Shown one piece after another: positions 7,012 to 16,197 of a stretch of 31,137 bases of DNA. Below the pieces are notes generated by a model. It did not search any database. It was not told the DNA's origin and was given only the letters and a program-made list of their open reading frames with translations. Position numbers and translations under genes: made by a program. Origin of the DNA: an uncultured Alcaligenaceae bacterium (GTDB taxonomy: Bacteria > Pseudomonadota > Gammaproteobacteria > Burkholderiales > Burkholderiaceae_B); the NCBI GenBank assembly GCA_937952975.1, contig CALFXX010000071.1, positions 1 through 31,137 of the forward strand, given 5' to 3'. Each line of letters starts with the position of its first letter. Position 1 is the first letter of the stretch.

Positions 7012-8472
7012 TTACGCCTGATCGAGTTTTGCCTTAAGCAAATCGTTCACCTGCTGAGGGTTGGCCTTGCCTTTGGCGGCTTTCATAATTTGGCCGACGA
7101 GCGAGTTAAAGGCTTTTTGTTTGCCCGCACGGTATTCGGCCACAATCGTAGCGTTCTGTGCCAGCACAGCATCAATCATTGCCTCGATTGCACTTGAGTC
7201 ATTGATTTGGGTAAGTCCCTTGGCGGCGATGATTGCGTCGGGTTGCCCATTTTCTTCGCCAGCCCACATGGCGGCAAACACGTCGCGCGCAATTTTGTTT
7301 GAAATGGTGTTGTCTAAAATACGCTTAAGCAACGCCGCCAATAAGGGGGCCGTTACTGGGCATTGCGTAATGTCTTTCTCTTCGCGGTTTAGTGTGGCCG
7401 AGACTTCACCCATCAGCCAGTTCGCTGCAAGTTTGGCTTGACCAGAGGGTAAGGCATTGACGACTTCTTCAAAATAAGTGGCCAGTGCGCGACTGCTCGA
7501 CAGTTGAGCTGCGTCAATGGGTGCGATCCCAAAGTCATTGACAAAACGCTGCCTGAGCGCATCGGGTAGGGCAGGCATTGATTGTTTGACTTGATCAATC
7601 CAGTCTTGCGCAATCACCAAGGGGGGCAAGTCGGGATCAGGAAAATAACGGTAATCATGCGCGTCTTCTTTGCTGCGCATGCTGCGTGTTTCGTCTAAAT
7701 CGGCATCGTAGAGGCGTGTTTCTTGAACAACTTGGCCGCCGTCTTCGATCAGTTCAATCTGACGGCGCACCTCGTAGTTGATTGCGCGTTCGATAAAACG
7801 AAAAGAGTTTACGTTTTTGATTTCGCAACGCGTGCCAAATTCTTTTTGACCGACGGGGCGTACCGAAACGTTGACGTCGACCCTAAACGAACCCTCTTGC
7901 ATATTGCCATCGCAAATCCCTAGCCACATCACCAAACTGTGCAGAGTTTTGGCGTACGCAACGGCTTCGGCGGCCGAGCGCATCTCTGGTTCAGAGACGA
8001 TTTCTAGCAGCGGTGTGCCGGTTCGATTGAGATCGATGCCAGTGGATAACTCGCCATGAGGACCAATGTAATTGTCGTGCAGTGACTTACCGGCATCTTC
8101 TTCGAGATGGGCGCGAGTCAGGTTAATGGTGGTTTCTTTGTCGCCGACGAAAAAGGTCAATGAACCACCCAACACGACAGGTATTTCGTACTGGCTGATT
8201 TGATAGTTTTTAGGTAAATCTGGATAAAAATAATTTTTACGCGCAAAAATCGAGCGTGGAGCAATCGTTGCACCCACAGCTAAGCCCAAGCGAATTGCAT
8301 GCTCAACCGCAGCGCGGTTCATGACAGGCAAGGTGCCAGGCAGCGCCATATCCACTTCGTTTGCCTGAGTATTGGGTTGAGCACCATAGCGGGTGCTACT
8401 GCCTGAAAAAATTTTGGTCTGGGTAGAAAGCTGGGTGTGTGTTTCGAGACCAATGACGATTTCGTAAGTCAT
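7012..8472 (-). CDS. gatB: Asp/Glu-tRNA amidotransferase subunit B
   Basis: GatB is the kinase and tRNA-binding subunit of GatCAB. It phosphorylates glutamate or aspartate misacylated on tRNA-Gln or tRNA-Asn so that ammonia from GatA can amidate it. The 486 residues begin with the family signature YEIVIGLETHTQLSTQTKIFSG, continue with ALPGTLPVMN and the FYPDLPKNYQISQYE block (family consensus of the catalytic cradle), and end with the GatB/YqeY tail domain (NSLVGQIMKAAKGKANPQ). Its ATG overlaps the gatA stop as ATGA, so the two are translationally coupled. The gene is last in the gatC-gatA-gatB operon. Confidence 0.97.
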   Translation of the reverse strand: MTYEIVIGLETHTQLSTQTKIFSGSSTRYGAQPNTQANEVDMALPGTLPVMNRAAVEHAIRLGLAVGATIAPRSIFARKNYFYPDLPKNYQISQYEIPVVLGGSLTFFVGDKETTINLTRAHLEEDAGKSLHDNYIGPHGELSTGIDLNRTGTPLLEIVSEPEMRSAAEAVAYAKTLHSLVMWLGICDGNMQEGSFRVDVNVSVRPVGQKEFGTRCEIKNVNSFRFIERAINYEVRRQIELIEDGGQVVQETRLYDADLDETRSMRSKEDAHDYRYFPDPDLPPLVIAQDWIDQVKQSMPALPDALRQRFVNDFGIAPIDAAQLSSSRALATYFEEVVNALPSGQAKLAANWLMGEVSATLNREEKDITQCPVTAPLLAALLKRILDNTISNKIARDVFAAMWAGEENGQPDAIIAAKGLTQINDSSAIEAMIDAVLAQNATIVAEYRAGKQKAFNSLVGQIMKAAKGKANPQQVNDLLKAKLDQA

Positions 8473-10004
8473 GATGCTTGCCCCGCACTACGTTGATGCC
8501 AATCGGTGGCGAGTTGATATTGATGCGCGATCGCCAGCAGTCGACCCTCGTCAAAATAATCGCCAATAATTTGTAAACCGATGGGTAGGGGTTTGCCTGC
8601 AGCGCTTTTGCCAAAACCGCAGGGTATAGACATACCAGGCAGCCCCGCAAGGTTTAAGCCTAGCGTGTAAATATCGGCTAGCCAGTCTGCCGTCGGGTCG
8701 TCTGGGTTATCGCCAATTGGTTTAGCAACTGTGGGCGTAACAGGGCCCATGATGACGTCGCATTTTTGGGTCAGTGCAGCTTGAAAATCATCGGCAATCA
8801 TGCGCCGCAGGCGTTGCGCCTGCAGGTAATAGGCATCGTAATAGCCATGCGACAGCACATAAGTACCAACCAAAATTCGGCGTTGCACCTCAGTACCGAA
8901 GCCCTCGGCACGTGAGCGGCCGGTCATGTCAGCCAGGTCGGTGTACGAGTCGCTGCGGTGTCCATAACGAACCCCATCGTAGCGTGACAGGTTGCTCGAG
9001 GCCTCGGCAGGAGCGATCACGTAATAAGCTGGAATTGACAGACGCGTGCGGGGTAACGAGATCGAAACACGCTGCGCGCCCAGTTGTTCGAACTGCACCA
9101 AGGCAGTCTCAATGGCAGCACCAACCTCAGGCGAAAGCCCTTCGCCAAAGTACTCGCTGGGCACACCAATCCGTAAACCCTTCAGCGGTAACGAAGTTTG
9201 AGACAAAAAGTGAGTGCTCGCTTTGTTGAATTCGCTTTGAATACGGCCTGGTGCGTTGGGTACGCCTCGACACTGTTCGGCACTGGTAGCGTCGCGTACG
9301 TCAAAGCCGCTTATCGTGTCGAGCAGGGCGACAAGGTCGGCCGCTGCGGGTGCCATCACGCCGGCCTGATCGAGGCTTGAGCCGTAGGCAATCATGCCGT
9401 AGCGCGACACAGCGCCGTACGTTGGCTTGATACCACTGACCCCGCATAGGGCGGCGGGTTGTCGCACCGAGCCACCGGTATCGGTGCCTGTGCTTGCAAA
9501 AACCAATCTAGCGGCCACGGCGGCGGCTGAACCGCCCGACGAGCCGCCGGGTACGCAGGCAAGATCCCAGGGGTTGTGGGTTGGCCCAAAGGCAGAGTGT
9601 TCGTTGCCCGAGCCCATGGCGAATTCGTCGCAGTTTAGTTTGCCCAAACTGACGCAGCCCGCCGTCAGCAACTTGTTCACGACCGTTGCGTCGAAGGGGC
9701 TGACGTAGTTTTTAAGCATATTGCTGCCGGCAGTGCTGCGCCAGCCTTGGGTCACAAACACATCTTTGTGGGCAATAGGAATGCCTGACAAGGGGCCCGC
9801 CGTACCTGCAGCCCGACTCGCATCGGCCGCGCGCGCCTGCACCAAGGTCAGGTCCGCGTCGACGTGCACAAACGCATTGAGCGCCTGCTGGGATTGGATC
9901 TGAGCGAGGCAATCTTGGGCAAGTTCGGTCGCGCTGAGTTTGCCTTGCGCGAGGGCAGCCTGCAGACTAGCCAGGGTTGGAAAGGCGTGGAGTGCAGCGC
10001 TCAT
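8469..10004 (-). CDS. gatA: Asp/Glu-tRNA amidotransferase subunit A (amidase)
   Basis: GatA hydrolyses glutamine to supply ammonia to GatB. The 511 residues carry the amidase-signature catalytic triad: Lys80 in AHKD, cis-Ser155 in PGGSSGGSAAAVAARL and the nucleophile Ser179 in TDTGGSVR. The C-terminal DVIMGPVTPTVA and GLPGMSIPCGF segments are also typical. Length is slightly above the usual 480-490, mostly through a short insertion near residues 245-265 (RGVPNAPGRIQSEFNKAS). The start ATG (10002-10004) directly abuts the gatC stop. The gene is the middle member of the operon. Confidence 0.97.
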   Translation of the reverse strand: MSAALHAFPTLASLQAALAQGKLSATELAQDCLAQIQSQQALNAFVHVDADLTLVQARAADASRAAGTAGPLSGIPIAHKDVFVTQGWRSTAGSNMLKNYVSPFDATVVNKLLTAGCVSLGKLNCDEFAMGSGNEHSAFGPTHNPWDLACVPGGSSGGSAAAVAARLVFASTGTDTGGSVRQPAALCGVSGIKPTYGAVSRYGMIAYGSSLDQAGVMAPAAADLVALLDTISGFDVRDATSAEQCRGVPNAPGRIQSEFNKASTHFLSQTSLPLKGLRIGVPSEYFGEGLSPEVGAAIETALVQFEQLGAQRVSISLPRTRLSIPAYYVIAPAEASSNLSRYDGVRYGHRSDSYTDLADMTGRSRAEGFGTEVQRRILVGTYVLSHGYYDAYYLQAQRLRRMIADDFQAALTQKCDVIMGPVTPTVAKPIGDNPDDPTADWLADIYTLGLNLAGLPGMSIPCGFGKSAAGKPLPIGLQIIGDYFDEGRLLAIAHQYQLATDWHQRSAGQAS

Positions 10005-10313
10005 TTATTCGATGACCTTTGGAACCAAAAATAGCCCCTCAGCTTGACCAGGTGCGTTGGCCATCAGGGCCTCGCGCCGCTCTGGCGAAGACGATTCGGT
10101 GATGACGTCCTCGCGCAGCCGCAAATGGACATCTTTAAGCGCCGACAAGGGATGAGCCAAGGGCTCGATTCCCTTGGTGTCGACCGCCTGAAGTTCTTGG
10201 ATCAGACCAAGAATTTTAGTCAGATCGCCTTGCGCCTGTGCGCGTTGCTCGGCCGACAGTTTGAGCCGTGCCAGTCGTGCAATACGTGTGATTTCTTGTT
10301 CGGTAATAGCCAT
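10005..10313 (-). CDS. gatC: Asp/Glu-tRNA amidotransferase subunit C
   Basis: GatC is the small subunit that wraps GatA and GatB together. The 102-residue product has the expected pattern: ITRIARLARLKLS at the N-terminus, a central helix, and VDTKGIEPLAHPL followed by LREDV, as in other GatC proteins. It is first in the gatCAB operon and is divergent from mreB across about 155 bases. The ATG has only a poor upstream purine stretch. The organism therefore relies, at least in part, on transamidation for Gln-tRNA and/or Asn-tRNA. Confidence 0.94.
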   Translation of the reverse strand: MAITEQEITRIARLARLKLSAEQRAQAQGDLTKILGLIQELQAVDTKGIEPLAHPLSALKDVHLRLREDVITESSSPERREALMANAPGQAEGLFLVPKVIE

Positions 10314-10366
10314 AAGTCGCTGCTTTTTGAGGAATAGAGAGGCTCGGGTAGGGTAACTTTGCGAGC

Positions 10367-10395
10367 TTGACGTAAGCTTGTTTTGCCGATCTAAA
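10367..10395 (+). promoter_or_regulatory. Candidate promoter of the mreB operon
   Basis: TTGACG at 10367-10372 and TCTAAA at 10390-10395 are separated by 17 bases, giving a fair -35 and a weak -10. The -35 lies within a perfect 5-bp inverted repeat, AGCTT-GACGT-AAGCT (10364-10378). A second possible -10, TATAAG at 10402-10407, lacks a good partner. Assigned by eye; no start-site data. Confidence 0.35.
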
Positions 10396-10469
10396 CAGAA
10401 TTATAAGTTATGATGGCAGGCTATTCACGGCATGTTACGTGCGTCAACTTTTATTCTGGCTGGGCTCTC

Positions 10470-11513
10470 ATGTTCGGATTCCTGCGTAGTTATTTTTCAA
10501 GTGATATGGCGATCGATCTTGGTACCGCCAACACGCTCATATACGTTCGTGGCAAAGGTATCGTGCTCGACGAGCCCTCAGTGGTTGCGATTCGTCACGA
10601 TGGTGGCCCCGGCGGTAAAAAAATCATTCAGGCCGTGGGCCGCGAAGCTAAACAGATGTTGGGTCGTGTGCCGGGCAACATCGAAGCGATTCGTCCGATG
10701 AAAGACGGTGTGATCGCCGACTTCACGGTGACCGAGCAAATGCTCAAGCAGTTCATTCGCATGGTGCACCCGCGAAATATGTTTGCACCAAGCCCGCGCA
10801 TTATCGTGTGCGTACCTTGCGGTTCAACCCAGGTAGAGCGCCGTGCCATTCGCGAATCTGCTTTAGGCGCTGGCGCCAGTCAGGTCTACCTGATCGAAGA
10901 GCCGATGGCTGCCGCGATTGGCGCTGGTCTGAACGTATCAGACGCGAGCGGCTCAATGGTGGTTGATATTGGTGGCGGCACGACCGAAGTGGCGGTGATT
11001 TCGCTTGGCGGTATGGTCTACAAAGGCTCGGTCCGAGTGGGCGGTGATAAGTTTGACGAAGCGATCGTGAATTACATTCGTCGTAACTACGGCATGCTGA
11101 TTGGTGAGCCAACTGCTGAGCACATCAAAAAGCAGATCGGGTCTGCTTTCCCTGGCTCTGAGGTCCGCGAGATCGAGGTAAAGGGACGCAATCTAGCAGA
11201 GGGGGTTCCGCGCAGTTTCACGGTCTCTTCCAACGAAATTCTCGAGTCCCTGACTGATCCGCTGAACCAAATCGTTTCGGCGGTCAAGATTGCACTCGAA
11301 AACACTCCGCCCGAACTTGGCGCAGATATCACCGACAAAGGGATCTCGTTAACCGGCGGCGGCGCGTTATTGCGTGACCTTGATCGGTTGTTGCAAGAAG
11401 AAACCGGCTTGCCTGTGATTGTGGCTGACGATCCCTTGACGTGCGTGGTGCGTGGGTGTGGCGATGCCCTTGAGCATCTTGAAAAACTTGGTGCTATTTT
11501 TATTGACGACTAG
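10470..11513 (+). CDS. mreB: Rod-shape-determining actin homologue MreB
   Basis: MreB polymerises under the inner membrane and steers the elongation machinery that keeps rod shape. From ATG 10470 the protein has 347 residues, the normal length, and begins MFGFLRSYFSSDMAIDLGTANT: an amphipathic membrane-binding start followed by the phosphate-1 motif (from Asp16). Other actin-fold motifs are visible: GVIADFTVTEQML, EEPMAAAIGAG, the phosphate-2 motif VVDIGGGTTEVAVISLGG and the adenosine motif SLTGGGALLRDLD. A reading from 10410 would add 20 unrelated residues and was rejected. It leads the operon with mreC, mreD, mrdA and rodA. Confidence 0.97.
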   Translation: MFGFLRSYFSSDMAIDLGTANTLIYVRGKGIVLDEPSVVAIRHDGGPGGKKIIQAVGREAKQMLGRVPGNIEAIRPMKDGVIADFTVTEQMLKQFIRMVHPRNMFAPSPRIIVCVPCGSTQVERRAIRESALGAGASQVYLIEEPMAAAIGAGLNVSDASGSMVVDIGGGTTEVAVISLGGMVYKGSVRVGGDKFDEAIVNYIRRNYGMLIGEPTAEHIKKQIGSAFPGSEVREIEVKGRNLAEGVPRSFTVSSNEILESLTDPLNQIVSAVKIALENTPPELGADITDKGISLTGGGALLRDLDRLLQEETGLPVIVADDPLTCVVRGCGDALEHLEKLGAIFIDD

Positions 11514-11516
11514 TCG

Positions 11517-11577
11517 TGCGGTGCATCGACGGGCGCTGAGGCGCCACGGTTGGCGTCTGCACGAAACCCGCACCGCA
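11517..11577 (+). other. Structured spacer between mreB and mreC
   Basis: The spacer can fold into a branched RNA. A perfect 8-bp outer stem pairs TGCGGTGC (11517-11524) with GCACCGCA (11570-11577). A 5-bp hairpin GGCGC-TGAG-GCGCC (11532-11545) nests inside it, and GTGCA (11521-11525) can alternatively pair with TGCAC (11558-11562). No T-run follows, so it is not a standard terminator. It starts four bases after the mreB stop and may be a processing or stability element. Structure read by eye. Confidence 0.5.
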
Positions 11578-11623
11578 GCGGCTGACTGTGCCCAAGTGGT
11601 GAGTGATTAAGTACCGAGCCATC

Positions 11624-12538
11624 ATGCAACGACCCGCCACTCTTCGGCTTTTTCGACGCGGACCAGCCGCTGAAGTCAAACTGACTCTGCTCGTGCTGGT
11701 GGCGTTCGCGTTGTTGTTTACTGACGCGACTTACAAAAGCACGAACCCAGTGCGTGAGCTATTTTCAGCAGCGCTCTACCCGTTTCAACGTTTTGTCATG
11801 TTTCCGCGCGACATGATTTCAATCAGCAACGACTGGTTTGATGCTGCAGCCTTGATTAAGTCTGAAACTGAGGCGCTGCAAAGACAGCGAATCGAATTGG
11901 CTCAGGTGACGACCAACGCCGCATTATTGGGTGCTGAAAATGCGCAGTTGCGTCGCTTACTCGGGGTGTTTGAAAAAGCGGCCGAGCACCCGAGCGTGGT
12001 GGTCGAGGTCTTGTATGAACCGGCGAATACGTTTAGCCGCAGGCTGGTCTTTAATAAGGGCAGTCGCGCCGGCATCTCAGTAGGAATGCCTATCCTTGAT
12101 GAAGGAGGCGTGGTGGGCCAGATCACACGCGTGTCGCCGATGACTTCAGAGGCTGCCATGTTGACGGACGAGATTATTTCGATTCCGGTACAGGTGTTAC
12201 GAAATGGTTTGCGCTTGATCGCCTTTGGCTCAACGACTCCTGGCAAGGTCGAAGTTCGCTATTTTTCGTCCGATGCAGATATTCGCGAGGGAGACGTGCT
12301 GGTCACCAGTGGAGTAGGCGGGGTGTTTCCTCCGGGGCTTTCGGTCGGACGTATCGACCAGGTTCAGCGCAGTTCAGCTTCAGGCTTCGCGCGCGCCGAA
12401 GCGTTGCCGTCCTCGCACCCAGAGCGCTACCGACAATTTTTGGTCTTGCAAGTACCCATCGAGCCCGACCTAGCAGCCAGTGCACTCAAGCCGGCTACCT
12501 CAAAGGAGGTTCCTCGTGCAGGCACTAAATCGAAGTAA
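11624..12538 (+). CDS. mreC: Rod-shape-determining protein MreC
   Basis: MreC is a bitopic inner-membrane protein whose periplasmic part contacts and activates PBP2 in the elongasome. From ATG 11624 it has 304 residues: a short basic cytoplasmic tail, a membrane segment at about 18-35, a coiled coil at about 78-115 (EALQRQRIELAQ... ENAQLRRLLG), then the beta-rich MreC domain with NKGSRAGISVGMPILDEGGVVGQI and DVLVTSGVGGVFPPGLSVG. An in-frame GTG at 11603 would add seven residues. I prefer the ATG because relatives begin shortly before the ATLRLFR motif, but neither start has a strong ribosome site. The 3' end overlaps mreD by 23 bases. Confidence 0.93.
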   Translation: MQRPATLRLFRRGPAAEVKLTLLVLVAFALLFTDATYKSTNPVRELFSAALYPFQRFVMFPRDMISISNDWFDAAALIKSETEALQRQRIELAQVTTNAALLGAENAQLRRLLGVFEKAAEHPSVVVEVLYEPANTFSRRLVFNKGSRAGISVGMPILDEGGVVGQITRVSPMTSEAAMLTDEIISIPVQVLRNGLRLIAFGSTTPGKVEVRYFSSDADIREGDVLVTSGVGGVFPPGLSVGRIDQVQRSSASGFARAEALPSSHPERYRQFLVLQVPIEPDLAASALKPATSKEVPRAGTKSK

Positions 12539-13103
12539 GGCCACACGGTCCTCCCGCACAGGGGGCTCTCCGCCCCCTGTGCCTTTGCCACGCCCAGTGG
12601 GGCCAAATCCAATCGACCACGCGGCCAGTTTGGGTTTTGTGTGGGCGACCCTGCTTGGCGTTTGGCTGCTGTCTTTGTTGCCCTGGCGCGCTTGGCCTAT
12701 GTCGCCTGACCTTCTGTTGCTAGTCATCCTATTCTGGTCGTTGCACGACGCGCGCCGTGTCGGTTTATTGACGGCCTTTGTTTTTGGGTTGGCGATGGAT
12801 GTGCACGATGTTGGCCCGCTGGGCTTGCAGGCGCTGACTTATACGCTCACAGTGTTTGGGGCGCAGTCACTACAGCGGCGCCTGTTGCGATTTGAACTGG
12901 TGAGTCAAGCGCTGCATTTGTTACCTCTGCTCGTCGTGATTAAAGCGATTGGCGCGTTGCTGGGCGCTTTTCTGGTGAGTGCGTGGCCTGGTTGGTCGTG
13001 GTTGGTTGCGGCGCTCTTGACTGCGGCGCTTTGGCCTTTGATTGCATGGCTGTTGCTTTTGCCTCAGCATCGACTGCAAGACCCTGAGACGACGACGGGC
13101 TAA
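12516..13103 (+). CDS. mreD: Rod-shape-determining protein MreD
   Basis: MreD is a small inner-membrane protein of the elongasome. From the GTG at 12516 the product has 195 residues: a proline-rich cytoplasmic N-terminus (about 1-35), then five or so hydrophobic segments, with the family-like text SPDLLLLVILFWSLHDARRVGLLTAFVFGLAMDV. The start is decided by a near-perfect AGGAGG (12505-12510 region) six bases upstream, inside the end of mreC; the overlap suggests translational coupling. A longer reading from a GTG at 12480 has no such site. Sequence conservation in this family is low, but position and topology settle the call. Confidence 0.9.
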   Translation: MQALNRSKATRSSRTGGSPPPVPLPRPVGPNPIDHAASLGFVWATLLGVWLLSLLPWRAWPMSPDLLLLVILFWSLHDARRVGLLTAFVFGLAMDVHDVGPLGLQALTYTLTVFGAQSLQRRLLRFELVSQALHLLPLLVVIKAIGALLGAFLVSAWPGWSWLVAALLTAALWPLIAWLLLLPQHRLQDPETTTG

Positions 13104-13115
13104 AGCCAGGCAGAC

Positions 13116-15062
13116 ATGTTCGATTTTAAGAAAAACGATCAGCAACAAAAAAATAACTTTACGCTGCGCGTTGTCGTGGCGGGGTTGTTTGCGCTGTGCT
13201 GTTTTGGTTTACTGTCTTTACGCTTTTGGGTGTTGCAGGTTGATCGGTACGAGGGCTTGTCTGCCCGAGCAGATAGCAATCGCTTGGCGGTGGTGCCGAT
13301 CGCGCCGCGTCGCGGCGAAATCGTCGACCGAAACGGAGAAATCCTTGCGCGAAACTATTTGAGTTATACGCTTGAGGTCGTACCCGCTCGGGCAGGCAAT
13401 ATCGATGAACTATTCGAGGCACTCACCCCAATTGTATTTGTCAGTGCGGCTGATCAGCGACGCTTCAAAAGACGTGCCGCTGAATCAGGCAAGTATGCCA
13501 GTATTGTGTTGCGTAATAATTTAAATGAAACAGAGGCCGCATTTTTTTCGGCGAATGCTTTGCGTTTTACTGGCGTGGAGTTGCGAGCGCGCTGGGTCCG
13601 CGAATATCCGCAGGGTAAATCTGCCGGACACGTTGTTGGTTATGTCGGTCGTATTTCAGAAAATGATGTTGCTGCGCTCGAAGAGCGTGGTGAAAGCGGG
13701 AACTACCGCGGCACTAATATCATTGGTAAAAAAGGCATTGAAAAAACCTACGAGGCAGCTTTACATGGAAAGGCGGGTCTTGAAGAGCTAGAGGTCACCT
13801 CGCGTGGCAAGCCGGTGCGAGTACTCAGACGTGTGGATCCAACGCCAGGTTCGAATTTGGTGTTGTCGCTGGATATGGGCTTACAACGCGTTGCCGAAGA
13901 GGCCTTCAAAGACCTGCGTGGCGCACTGGTGGCGATTGAGCCAGCAACGGGTGATGTGTTGGCGTTTGTCTCGCAGCCATCTTTTGATCCAAATCTCTTT
14001 ATTGATGGGATTGATGTTGAAAGCTGGCGATTGTTGAACGAATCACCCGATCATCCACTGATTAACCGACCCGTATATGGCACTTATCCAATCGGCTCGA
14101 CGTACAAACCTTTTGTGGCCTTGGCGGCCCTTGAGTTAAATAAGCGACGAGCGACCGATTTGATTTCAGACCCCGGATACTTTGAATTTGGTGGGCAGCG
14201 ATTCAGAAACTCTGGCTCGACGGCTTTTGGTACGCTGGATATGCATCGTGCGCTTGTCGTGTCATCGGATACGTATTTTTATTCTCTTGGCCCTGAAATC
14301 GGGGTGAACAATCTACATGATTTCATGAAGCCCTTCGGGTTTGGCCAACTTACGGGTATTGACATCGAGGGCGAGCGACGCGGGGTCTTACCTTCGACAG
14401 ACTGGAAGCGTGGGGCGTATAAAAATCGCGAACAACAACGATGGTACGCAGGCGAGACAATATCGATTGCTGTGGGGCAAGGCTATAACGCCTTTACGCT
14501 GATGCAACTGGCACAGGCAACGGCCGTGCTGGCGAACGATGGCGTTTATATGAAGCCACATCTGGTGCGCACCATTAAAAATCCACGTACCGATGAACAA
14601 GTTCAGACTGTGGTCGAGGCCGCTCACAAAATCCCTTTAAAAAAAGAAAATCTCCAAGTTGTTAAACGCGCGTTAGCTGAGGTCACTGTATCGGGTACTG
14701 CGGCAGGAGCGTTTGTTGGTGCGCCCTACACAACGGCTGGTAAAACTGGTACCGCTCAGGTGTACAGCTTGCGTGGAGCTAAATATCAAAGCAGTTCGAT
14801 TGATGAGCGTTTGCGTGACCATTCGCTGTTTATGGCTTTTGCACCGCTTAATCAGCCAAAAATTGCGATTGCGGTGATTGTTGAAAACGCAGGCTGGGGC
14901 GGGAGCGTTGCTGCACCCATTGTGCGCAAGGTCTTCGATGCCTGGCTGTTGCGTGATCTAAAATCCAAACCGTTACCGAGCGGCACGCCACCTACCCGAC
15001 GTACTGAGACAGTTGTGCCTGAGGCGTCCCGTGCAACGCTTGCAGCGAGGCCGACGCCATGA
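13116..15062 (+). CDS. mrdA: Penicillin-binding protein 2 (peptidoglycan transpeptidase)
   Basis: PBP2 crosslinks new peptidoglycan during elongation, paired with RodA. The 648 residues show a short cytoplasmic tail, one membrane segment at about 17-39, a pedestal/dimerisation domain beginning VPIAPRRGEIVDRNGEILARN, and a transpeptidase domain. The catalytic Ser328 is in STYK, the second motif is Ser383-Ser-Asp385, and the third is Lys543-Thr-Gly545. The Pro-rich C-terminal tail (about residues 620-648) looks disordered. The ATG follows mreD by 12 bases, with CAGG as a modest ribosome site, and the stop overlaps the rodA start. It should be inhibited by mecillinam-like beta-lactams, as is usual for the family. 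Confidence 0.96.
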   Translation: MFDFKKNDQQQKNNFTLRVVVAGLFALCCFGLLSLRFWVLQVDRYEGLSARADSNRLAVVPIAPRRGEIVDRNGEILARNYLSYTLEVVPARAGNIDELFEALTPIVFVSAADQRRFKRRAAESGKYASIVLRNNLNETEAAFFSANALRFTGVELRARWVREYPQGKSAGHVVGYVGRISENDVAALEERGESGNYRGTNIIGKKGIEKTYEAALHGKAGLEELEVTSRGKPVRVLRRVDPTPGSNLVLSLDMGLQRVAEEAFKDLRGALVAIEPATGDVLAFVSQPSFDPNLFIDGIDVESWRLLNESPDHPLINRPVYGTYPIGSTYKPFVALAALELNKRRATDLISDPGYFEFGGQRFRNSGSTAFGTLDMHRALVVSSDTYFYSLGPEIGVNNLHDFMKPFGFGQLTGIDIEGERRGVLPSTDWKRGAYKNREQQRWYAGETISIAVGQGYNAFTLMQLAQATAVLANDGVYMKPHLVRTIKNPRTDEQVQTVVEAAHKIPLKKENLQVVKRALAEVTVSGTAAGAFVGAPYTTAGKTGTAQVYSLRGAKYQSSSIDERLRDHSLFMAFAPLNQPKIAIAVIVENAGWGGSVAAPIVRKVFDAWLLRDLKSKPLPSGTPPTRRTETVVPEASRATLAARPTP

Positions 15063-16195
15063 AAATTATTTTTAGAATGGTGTTTCGCTGCCTCACTTCG
15101 ATCGATTGGCCGTTAATGCTAATTTTGTTGTTGCTCGCAGCGGTCGGAATGGTGGTGATGCATTCTGCCGTAGGTGGCACCGATGCTCGTTTTGCAGATC
15201 AGGCGCGTAATTTTTACGTTGCATTTGTCGCGATGTGGATTGTTGCAGTGACGCCACCGCATTTGATTTTAAAACTTGCGGTGCCGTTTTATGTGCTGGG
15301 TGTCATTTTGCTTTTAGCTGTGATGTTTGTAGGTGAAACCAGCAAAGGGGCGACGCGCTGGTTAAATTTGGGCATCACACGCATCCAGCCTTCTGAAATG
15401 ATGAAAATTGCTGTGCCGCTGATGCTGGCTTGGTATTTTCACAGTCGTGAAGGCCCGATGAAGTTTTTAGATTTGTGCGTTGCAAGCGCATTGTTGTTGG
15501 TGCCGTTTTTGTTGATCGTGAAACAACCCGATTTGGGCACTGCCATACTTGTCTTTGGCGCCGGTTTTTTTGTGATTTATTTTGCTGGGATATCTTTCAA
15601 ATTTTTGATCCCGGTGATGTTAATTGGCGCGATTGGTATCGGTACGATCTATGTCAACCAAGACCAATTATGTGATGATGATTTTGATTGGGTAGTTCTG
15701 CACGACTATCAAAAGCATCGAATTTGTACGCTGCTTGACCCGAGTACCGATCCGTTGGGCAAAGGTTTTCATACAATTCAATCGACGATTGCGGTCGGTT
15801 CCGGCGGCGTATACGGTAAAGGTTATATGAATGGCACCCAAACCCACCTAGACTTTATCCCTGAGCGAACAACTGACTTTATCTTTGCCGTGTTTGCTGA
15901 AGAATTTGGTTTGTACGGCGGGGTGACGTTGCTGGTGCTGTACTTACTATTGCTTTTTAGAGGCTTGGCGATCGCGATGAATGCTCCTCAGCATGGTGAG
16001 CGGTTGCTCGCAGGGGCGCTCACCATGGTGCTCTTCATTTATGTATTTGTGAATGTGGGGATGGTGACAGGCATTCTGCCGGTTGTAGGCGTCCCTCTGC
16101 CGTTTTTGAGTTACGGCGGTACTGCTTTGTTGACGCTCGGGATCGCGTGTGGCATCTTGATGAGTATTAGCAAGTACCGGCCGCCTCAGCCCTAA
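15059..16195 (+). CDS. rodA: SEDS peptidoglycan glycosyltransferase RodA
   Basis: RodA polymerises lipid II into glycan strands, working with PBP2. The 378-residue membrane protein has about ten membrane segments and the SEDS signature blocks: KGATRWLNLG, IQPSEMMKIAVPL, KQPDLGTAIL, RICTLLDPSTDPLGKGFHTIQSTIAVGSGG, FIPERTTDFIFAVFAEEFG and VPLPFLSYGGTALL. The large periplasmic loop carries an acidic patch (QLCDDDFDW). The ATG overlaps the mrdA TGA, giving translational coupling of the two partner enzymes. It ends two bases before the convergent mutY stop with no terminator visible between them. Confidence 0.96.
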   Translation: MKIIFRMVFRCLTSIDWPLMLILLLLAAVGMVVMHSAVGGTDARFADQARNFYVAFVAMWIVAVTPPHLILKLAVPFYVLGVILLLAVMFVGETSKGATRWLNLGITRIQPSEMMKIAVPLMLAWYFHSREGPMKFLDLCVASALLLVPFLLIVKQPDLGTAILVFGAGFFVIYFAGISFKFLIPVMLIGAIGIGTIYVNQDQLCDDDFDWVVLHDYQKHRICTLLDPSTDPLGKGFHTIQSTIAVGSGGVYGKGYMNGTQTHLDFIPERTTDFIFAVFAEEFGLYGGVTLLVLYLLLLFRGLAIAMNAPQHGERLLAGALTMVLFIYVFVNVGMVTGILPVVGVPLPFLSYGGTALLTLGIACGILMSISKYRPPQP

Positions 16196-16197
16196 CT

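Noticed and set aside
10410..10469. N-terminal extension of mreB from an ATG at 10410
   Set aside because: MreB proteins begin at MFGF or close to it; the added residues overlap the likely promoter and leader.
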